Shown: positions 57,461 to 64,000 of the stretch, in pieces
How positions within the stretch are numbered: position 1 is the first letter of the stretch
Layout: each line of letters opens with the position of its first letter
NCBI GenBank assembly: GCA_029237695.1
Contig: CM055275.1
Coordinates: forward strand, 84,190,068 to 84,254,067
Length of the DNA: 64,000 bases
Origin: Conchocele bisecta
Lineage: Eukaryota; Mollusca; Bivalvia; Lucinida; Thyasiridae
Direction of reading: 5' to 3'
The notes under the pieces: generated by a model
What the model saw: only the letters and a program-made list of their open reading frames with translations
The model's database searches: none
What the model was told of the DNA's origin: nothing
Program-made: the position numbers and the translations under genes

Positions 57461-57946
57461 TCCGACCTCAGGCCCCGATAATCTTCAACCGACAGACGAA
57501 TGGCACCGTGGTGGTAACTGAAGGCCGGTTCCTGACACTGACATGTATATCCATGGGAGGCAACCCCGCGCCGAACGTGACCTGGGGCCCGTTTCACTAA
57601 ACTTCTTACGATAAGAAATTATCGTACGAACTTCTTAGGCGCATTTTACCGTTTCACTAATGTCATTTTCGTGCGAACTTTCTTGCGAAGTTCGTAACTT
57701 TCCTCGTAAGTCAGCGATATGTATTGGGCTGTCGTACGAAGATTTTTTAGCGCAAATGTCACGGCCGCCATACATGTATTCCATGAATAACATCGCCATC
57801 AAATCGGCGGTGCATATTTCACCCTATAGGTTTCGCCCTATTCTTCCGTCTGTCTGTCTGTCAGTTTATTTTTGGCATTACTTAGTAATACATTACCCTC
57901 ACTACTGATGTACGTCCGTTCGTCTGGGTTTTTTTAAGCTTTGGTG

Positions 57947-58170
57947 TGTATTCTTTCAAATGCAGCAGAATGCACGAAATTGCATCCTCATAAAAAAAGT
58001 CCGGGGTGGGGGGGCATGCCCCCGGACCCCCCCCCCCCCCCCCCCATAGCCCCCCCCCCACCCCCCCCCCCCCCCCATACGGCCATCTGTCGCTACGCTC
58101 GCTCCACATTTGTTTCCCGGGCCTGCACATCATTTGCCTACTGGCTACGCCCCTGGATAAGTTACACTGA
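57947..58170. repeat. Poly-C-rich block inside the Harbinger element
   Basis: GGGGTGGGGGGGCATGCCCC is followed by two long C-runs to 58075 and then GCCATCTGTCGCTACGCTCG and CTACGCCCCTGGATAAG. Frames of proline or glycine repeats are artefacts. The CTACGCCCCTGGA end is a common boundary-like motif of mollusc repeats. This may be a nested insertion. Confidence 0.5.
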
Positions 58171-59639
58171 ATGTATCTACAAGTGTTAGTATTATATGCA
58201 TACGGTGAACGATCACAATTGGACGAACTTTGTATGGTTGGAGTTTCTAATGTTTATGGTCATGTGCACGACTTTAGTTTGAGCTGACACTAATCGATAT
58301 TTATTGTGTCTGTGCGAATCGGAAAAGAGAGGGCTCTTTCTATAATAGCCATATTCTTACCCACCTTTCTATACATAGAAGATGGTAGTGTACGAGACCA
58401 AGTGGGTGGGGTAATGGTATTTTTTTAATAGGCATTATTTTGGTGTCATAGGTCCGAGTCTTCCACCTGTGGTCTACAGGGTAGTCGGACACCCCCGGGG
58501 ATTTTTAAACAAATTAAAAATCGACTGTCCATTCCTGACTCTCGGAATTATATTTACATATCAGAAAGCTAGAAAGCTGCGGGGACGTTTTCCTGTGTAG
58601 CCAATATGACTGACGGACGGGCTAATGTACTCCGTACTAGCAGGTAGCAGGTCTATGGGAAAAGTAAATACTGCGCTGACCCACACTGCCCACCCCCTCC
58701 CCCTCCCCCCCCCCCCCCCCCCTGAGGGAAGATATTGCTCTTAAACAGTTCTTGTTCTTATGAATTTACTGCCGGTACTGATTTATTTTTGTAAATGTTC
58801 TTCAAATTGTATGTTCGCATTTATCAACAGTAATATGCAGATTCCTTCATACATTTCTACGACATTTCTTCATACACCCTGCGACATTTGTTCGAAGCGG
58901 CTTCTTTGACGCGTTTAATCTGCAAATCTGGAGTGTGTGTGTATTTGCTTTATATTATTTACAATCCTCCGACTAGAACGGCGCTTTCATAAAGAACAAA
59001 GCAGGCAAACGTGCATTGTTTGTACAATGTGCATGTAGTAAGTAAATTAACAACGATCTGACAAATTCGGACTTCTTAAATGTAATGTAAATGTTGGTCT
59101 GATCAGTGTCTGCAATGATTGCAAATATACTAGTAAAATTGCTATACATTCATATAACAATATTTACAAGTGGTCATTTTAAAGAATATTTGCATTGTTA
59201 TCAAACGGCAATCGTACGGCTGATTCAATGTGATATTTTTATAAGGTACATGTAAGTGGTAGCATATACATATACAAATCAGTAGGCTACGTCCCTGGTG
59301 GCTACAGTTATGTTCGCAGTAAGTATATATGCATGTGACACAATACCAACACACGAACTACTAAAACTGTTTGGCCCTGTGTCACCATGATGCGATATTC
59401 CAGGAGCCGTGTATATTTGGCACTACCATAATTTTACATCTATGATATGCTTATTTTTCTGAAAATTTCCAAATTGTATTATGTTGATTTTAGAAACATT
59501 CGACAGGCGAAACAGTAAGTGAAACGAATTTATGGGTATGTCAAATTGTTTGTGGTATGTGTCAAATGCCACAAGAGGTAAACGTTACTCATGGATCGCA
59601 AATACTAAGATGACCAATATAGCAACTCCATGCCCCGTA

Positions 59640-60010
59640 TAGTATACAGTACAAGATAAAGCAAATACAAATCACATTTGGGATCATCAAAGACACAACC
59701 ACTTGAAACTTTGCAGACATTGGTTATCCTGCGCTACCTAGCCAATGGTGAGTTCTACTTCGAGGCTGGCGACATCCACGGTGTCTCTAGGAGTTCGGTT
59801 TCTCTTATTAATGATGTTGTCTCAGCCATCAATAATCGACTGGACAACATCAGTTTTCCAACCGAGGAACAATACCTTGCCAACTGTAAAAAGGCCTTCT
59901 ACAGTGTGGCCAGGATTCCGAACACCCTGGGCGCCGTGGATGGGATACTCAGTGTCAGTCCAATTCACTTTCCTGGTTTTCAACATGCTGGACTAAGGAA
60001 GTTGATTTGA
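59640..60010 (+). pseudogene. Harbinger transposase fragment
   Basis: The frame reads TLQTLVILRYLANGEFYFEA, GDIHGVSRSSVSLINDVVSA, ISFPTEEQYLANCKKAFYSV and ARIPNTLGAVDG. These match the HARBI1-type order: LQ.L..LR..A.G.F....GD..G.S..SV, then FP, then F..IA..PN..GA.DG. Only the first catalytic aspartate (AVDG) is present; the frame ends at 60010 and the rest of the DDE domain is missing. No ATG is evident at the 5' end. The element could move only with an enzyme supplied elsewhere. Confidence 0.8.
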
Positions 60011-60417
60011 CAGTTGTCGCCTCGTTGTCAAAGTCGGACCGGATGTTTACATTCAAAGGGCTTGATGGATTTCCAATACTGAAGCATTCTTAAGAAGTTC
60101 GTAACTTAAGAAATTTCGCAAGAACATTTTAGTGAAACGCACGTAAGAAGTTCGCAAGAAGTTCGTACGAAAAGTATCGTAGACGTAAGAAAGTTTATAG
60201 CGTAAGAAGTTTAGTGAAACGGGCCCCAGGTACCGTGGCACCACACATTCTATATTCCTGAGCAGCTCGAGCACGGTAACCCAGGATGGAGATGGGTATA
60301 CTGTCACCGCCACCTACACGTTCACACCGACCCGGGCCGACGACAGCGACGTCTATAACTGCCAACCGTCATACACACCTACGGCAGACGTCCTGGATGC
60401 CGTCAGCATGATACTTG

Positions 60418-60611
60418 GAGTTACGGAAACATTTACGTTCATGGAATTATTTTCTTCTCAAATTATGGTCGTCAATGTCAGGATGAATACTATTTTCTTC
60501 TCAAATTATGGTCGTCAATGTCAGGATGAATACTTACAGTATTCATCCTGACATTGACGACCATAATTTGAGAAGAAAATAATTCCATGAACTTAAATGT
60601 TTCCGTAACTC
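60418..60611. repeat. 194-bp near-perfect palindrome with a 43-bp duplication in one arm
   Basis: The left arm (60418-60534) begins GAGTTACGGAAACATTTA, and the right arm (60538-60611) is its inverse, ending TAAATGTTTCCGTAACTC. The centre is TACTTACAGTA. The left arm is 43 bp longer because the segment ending AATGTCAGGATGAATAC occurs twice. The palindrome starts at the last codons of the split Ig exon. It could form a long hairpin in DNA or RNA. Confidence 0.9.
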
Positions 60612-60824
60612 GAATCCTGTCTCATACAGCATGTATTGCAAACATGATTTAATATGTAAAGGTAGAAAGTGTTTGCAGTCATTTATATATAAAACTATCA
60701 GCATTTATGCATTGATCAACCAATAGTGTTACCAACCTCGTATAGTCATTGCTAGAGATTTGTGTTCTATGTTTAACGTGGGTACAATGTCTCGGGTATA
60801 TTGATTGTCTGAGGTAAAACAGGT

Positions 60825-61225
60825 TTGTTTGTTTGTTTATTGGTGTTTAACGGCCTATCAACAGCTAAGGTCATGTAAGGCAGGGCAAACGGGTTCGATC
60901 CCGTTTTAACCTGCTGCATTGGTGGGAAAATTCCAAAATCAGAACTGAATATTTACATCAAGAAACAATATATTCAGCCTTGACATTAGAGTAACCTGAC
61001 CTGATGGCAGGTCCATACCACACCAAAGTCACTTGGCTCCTTCCCCTAAAATATGATTACGAATAATCGTAATACTCACATAAGGGGTATAACCAGATTC
61101 AACTGTCACATACAAAATGCCAGAGACGTATGTGAGGGCCGAACCAGGTCTCCAGTCGGAATTCCGGTAAGGATGAACCCCGATCGTTAAATTACCCATC
61201 GCTTGCACCCACCTTCCACCCACGG
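60825..61225 (+). mobile_element. Dispersed repeat copy (plus orientation)
   Basis: Starts TTGGTGTTTAACGGCCTATC, has a B-box-like GGGTTCGATCCCG near 60893, then CTGCATTGGTGGGAAAATTCC, a GTAACCTGACCTGATGGCAGG block and AATAATCGTAATACTCACAT, and ends near TTAAATTACCCATCGC. Same family as 33.54 (minus) and 37.87 (minus). Confidence 0.65.
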
Positions 61226-61572
61226 TAAAACAGGTAAATGCAAGCATCAGGCCAAAATATTCGAACTATACACTTCTCATATTGCTGGCATCAAAGTCAT
61301 TTATTTACAGAATATATTGAAACACATTTGAATGATGGCTACATACAACGCTATTTGGCTGACGGATAGATAAAGACTCCAGCTGAGATCAATGCTGAGT
61401 TATGTCATCACGTGCATGAATTTCCAACTTGTTTCCCTTTTGGTCACAACGGTCTATTGCAATGTTCCATTGTTTAATTACTTTGCAATGAGTATACATC
61501 AGCAATTTAGGAAAACACGTGCCGAGGACTTGGAGACACTTTCTTTAAAATTACAGCAGTTCCATAACATCT

Positions 61573-61850
61573 GGCTGTGACTGGAGAAATGGGGCTTATG
61601 GGTTTTGTAATAAATGTAGATACAGATCTGTCTGTGCATCGGCACATGATGAAGAAATTGTGCTTATGGGTTTTGTCACCAACATAGATACAGATTAGCC
61701 TGTGCATCGGTACAGTATGTTTGATCAATATCGGCACTTTTCGCCATTCCGTAAATAAATGCTTCTAATATACTGGAATGTGCTATTTGATCAGGTTCTA
61801 CACGGTTCACAAATTCCATAAGCCCTATGTTTCCAGTCCAGGTCACAAAT
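61573..61850. mobile_element. Palindromic MITE with internal duplication
   Basis: Left end TGTGACTGGAGAAATGGGGC, right end CATAAGCCCTATGTTTCCAG. About 60 bp of the left half (TGGGTTTTGTMACCAACATAG, CAGATTAGCCTGTGCATCGG) is present twice in tandem. Best copy of the 13.04-kb family for its left terminus. Confidence 0.75.
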
Positions 61851-62079
61851 GTTGATCTATGAAAATATTCAATAAATTGTATTCCAATGTATTTCAAATG
61901 AAACGTGGGCCAGTATCCTACATAACCTAACTTATTTTATTTCTGATCAATAGACAATTACTCACAAGCCATATCGTCATTACCCACAAGCCATGTGTTT
62001 AGTATGCATTACAATAATTTTAGTTCTGCTGATTTGTTATATTCCCTAATATATGCCCAACATTTGGAACACTGATTCT

Positions 62080-62450
62080 CCATAACATTGACCCAGGTAG
62101 ACCCAAATTTCTGTTGACCCAAGGTAGACACTAGTGAACGTTTTCCTACTAATCCATTACAGCGAGACCGTCACCACCCACAATGGAGCAGGTTTGTGAT
62201 TCTCCATAACATTGACACAGGTAGACGCCAGTGTCCATTGTCCTGCTATTTCCTACAGTGAGACTGTCATCACCCACAGTGGAGCAGGTCGGTGATTCTC
62301 CATAACATTTACCCAGGTAGACCCCAGTGTCCATTGTCCTACTATTCCCTACATTGAGGCCGAGACCGCCCACAGTTGAGCAGGTAGGTGGTTCTCCATA
62401 AAATTTACCCAGGTAGACCATATTGTCCATTGTCCTGCTATTCCCAACAG
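62080..62450 (+). repeat. Duplicated Ig-edge array (copy of 11.30-11.75 kb)
   Basis: Three to four partial units of intron tail, TACAG acceptor and AGACYGTCACCACCCACAGTG are followed by GGAGCAGGTYGGTGATTCTCC, each as in the array before Ig exon 1. Three units keep an AG. Confidence 0.75.
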
Positions 62451-62617
62451 TGAAGCCGTCACCACCCACAGTGGAGCAGGTCGGTGAAGCCGTGGCGGGA
62501 TCCTCCGTGACGGTCCGGTGTACAACGTCCGGCTTCCGTCCCGCCACTGGTATCGCAAATGCCTGGACATACAAAGGCAATCCGATCACACCTGTAGCGG
62601 CACCGTCCATCACCGGT
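62451..62617 (+). pseudogene. Truncated duplicate of Ig exon 1
   Basis: After CCCAACAG the frame reads KPSPPTVEQVGEAVAGSSVT, VRCTTSGFRPATGIANAW and APSITG, nearly the same as exon 11752-12057, including phase 1. Similarity stops at ACCGGTA. The sequence then joins AT-rich DNA equivalent to about 13010 in the first copy and reaches a stop (TAA, 62627). About 1.07 kb, covering the second half of the Ig domain, its donor and the donor array, is deleted here, so this exon cannot encode a full domain. Confidence 0.85.
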
Positions 62618-62645
62618 ACTAACACGTAAAATATTGAATTATAAA

Positions 62646-62880
62646 ATGTGGCTTTGACTGGAGAAAAGGGCCTTATGTGTTTTGCCACCAGTGTAGATCC
62701 AGATCACCTGTGCATCCACACAATGTGATCAGGATCTGCACTGTTCGCCATTCAATCAATGGAACACATGGCATGGTTTTAACAAACACAATAGAATGTT
62801 ACCAGGCTACAGAAATGTGTTATTGAGCTACATTGGTCACAAATCCCATAGGCACCTTTTCTCCAGTCACTGACAAAAAT
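62646..62880. mobile_element. Palindromic MITE, duplicate of the 13.04-kb copy
   Basis: Shares both termini, the interior and both flanks with the copy at 13044-13272. It was therefore carried here as part of the segmental duplication rather than by an independent insertion. Confidence 0.8.
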
Positions 62881-63152
62881 ATGTCGAGTTTGTCAATGGA
62901 AAACCTAACATGGGCCAAAATATATAGTGACTGATGTAGTGAAAATGAAAGCAAATGTAAATTTGCAATGCATCTTGGATTATTAGCTCAGAAATTATCA
63001 AAGAAAATAAAAGTTAAAATTTGAAAATAGGTCAACATATAATAAAATGTATTTGAAAAGCTCTATTTTAGACACCATACTAAAACAAATGTACATGTTT
63101 TTCACCGACCTACTTGTTCTGCTTCAGTGCCATAGTCATATTCATGTTAAAG

Positions 63153-63589
63153 GTACATGCCCACTCAGTAGGCACAAACTGTTCTTTATATCAGAGACAT
63201 CATCTGAGACATTTTCTGACAAAATAAACTTTAATTCACCATTACCATATGTATTGATTGGCATTATTATACATTTTATATCGGACGTATTTTCCACACT
63301 GATATCAGGGGCGATAACCGTGTTTCCTTAAAAGGATAACGGACATTACAATTTATACTCTGTATTTTGTTTTGATGTGCAATTATCATACTTTATAATC
63401 TGTCGAAAAAAAATAGCCTGATGCCAACGCACGTCACTATCAGTAAAATAAATATTGCTAAATGATTATACCTGTATAGCGGCCACTCGTAATGTTTAGA
63501 ATTGGTGAAATAGTGACACAATTATACACTTAATATTTAATTCCTATAAATAACAGTTTGTGCGTACTTAGTGGGCATTTACCTTTAGG
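63153..63589. mobile_element. TTAA-type MITE absent from the paralogous site at 13.55 kb
   Basis: Left end AGGTACATGCCCACTCAGTA after CATGTTAA, right end TACTTAGTGGGCATTTACCT followed by TTAG. The other copy of the surrounding duplication reads CATGTTAAGTGTTTG without interruption. This defines the insertion, its target and its relative age. Confidence 0.9.
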
Positions 63590-63769
63590 TGTTTGTGTTC
63601 AGTCCGTTTGTTGCTCACAGTAACAGATACAAGCACAACACTTGGACAATATCATATGTTAGTGGTGTACACCAGAATATGCCGTACCCAACACATTTTC
63701 TAAGCATCAACTGTCAATCATTCATAATTTGAATGCCCCATCACGATAGTGGAGGGGGCATTTAGTGTT

Positions 63770-64000
63770 ACCCTTGTCCGTCCGTCCGTCCGTCCGAGCC
63801 AACGTCCGGTGGTTTAAGAGGTTAGGGGCGTGGCCAAACACAAAATATTTCTTTGATTTATTTCGAAAGCGCCTAAATTGTATTGATGTTTAGGGGCTTT
63901 TTTATTTGCTCTTCAAACAATGGAACTACCCCATACATCCAAAATGTTGGTCCGTCCGTCCGTCCGTCCGTCCGTCCGCACACACTTTTAAACCATACCA
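63770..64000. repeat. TCCG microsatellites and start of another repeat
   Basis: GGGGGCATTTAGTGTTACCC is followed by two GTCC runs (63777-63798, 63951-63978) separated by about 150 bp. This is the usual form of a common mollusc-type tandem repeat boundary. The window ends inside it. Confidence 0.75.

Larger units (their letters stand above)
57585..60226. mobile_element. PIF/Harbinger-type DNA transposon, 2.64 kb
   Basis: Terminal inverted repeats GGGCCCGTTTCACTAAACTT followed by CTTACG (left) and their exact complement (right, ending at 60226). The flanking triplets CTG (57582-57584) and CAG (60227-60229) fit a 3-bp CWG target, differing in the middle base. Subterminal regions are full of AAGAAGTTCG and CGTACGAACTTC motifs on both strands. 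It carries a partial transposase near the right end, a block shared with 0.91-2.34 kb, C-rich runs at 58009-58075 and 58696-58722, and segments of other repeats. Confidence 0.85.
57461..60418 (+). pseudogene. Ig-domain exon split by a Harbinger insertion
   Basis: The left part (57461-57584) begins in phase 1 and encodes PQAPIIFNRQTNGTVVVTEG and RFLTLTCISMGGNPAPNVTW. The right part (from 60230) encodes YRGTTHSIFLSSSSTV, TYTFTPTRADDSDVYNCQPS and VLDAVSMILG, supplying the second half of the same Ig fold. With the element and one 3-bp target copy removed, the two halves are in frame. No consensus donor follows MILG; the palindrome at 60418 starts there. This exon is therefore doubly damaged, unless the element is polymorphic or spliced out. 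Confidence 0.8.

Noticed and set aside
57947..58189. Proline- or glycine-repeat ORFs at the C-runs
   Set aside because: Produced by homopolymer runs; no other coding signal.

Overview
This looks like animal nuclear DNA: AT-rich, intron-rich and packed with repeats. The repeat types (short palindromic DNA transposons, pogo, Harbinger and mariner relics, a non-LTR reverse transcriptase tail, and tandem arrays with TCCG runs) suggest a lophotrochozoan, most likely a bivalve mollusc. The species cannot be fixed from the sequence alone.

The main gene is a plus-strand immunoglobulin (Ig) superfamily receptor, about 11.75-31.35 kb, entering the window with its 5' part missing or unrecognised. Eleven exons chain with matching phases: four Ig domains, one divergent Ig-like domain, one fibronectin III domain, a transmembrane exon, a 22-bp microexon and three short or medium cytoplasmic exons before a stop and polyA signal. 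One link, between 28.95 and 30.45 kb, is unresolved. Five Ig-type domains, one FN3, one TM and a tyrosine-rich tail resemble nephrin-like adhesion receptors. The tail has a YxxL-x10-YxxL pair (ITAM-like) and two YxN motifs. Its introns carry a dead pogo transposon (14.6-17.5 kb) and a 2.75-kb array of a 43-bp repeat (25.7-28.4 kb).

A second set of related Ig exons lies on the same strand at 48.9, 57.46-60.42 and 62.45 kb. One is split by a Harbinger element whose removal restores the reading frame and is followed by a 194-bp palindrome. The last is a truncated copy of the first gene's exon, within a segment duplicated from 11.3-13.7 kb. Three Ig exons are preceded by tandem copies of their own intron end, acceptor site and first part of the exon; one is also followed by copies of its donor end.

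The least familiar content is a compact intronless gene cassette, present twice. At 39.8-42.5 kb, three minus-strand genes (here A, B, C) sit next to a divergent gene D. At 54.8-56.5 kb a diverged, broken copy of A-B-C has the same order and strand. Tight packing and a stop/start overlap suggest a virus-like or large-transposon origin (Polinton/adintovirus-like is one guess); no hallmark polymerase, integrase or ATPase was seen.

Elsewhere: a decayed minus-strand pseudogene of an uncharacterised invertebrate family (4.2-5.9 kb), an alanine/proline/glutamine-rich ORF (6.65-7.3 kb), a LINE RT fragment (9.7 kb), a mariner relic (38.4 kb), a two-finger C2HC peptide (39.0-39.3 kb), a gag-like fragment (44.4-44.9 kb), several MITE families and many tandem arrays.
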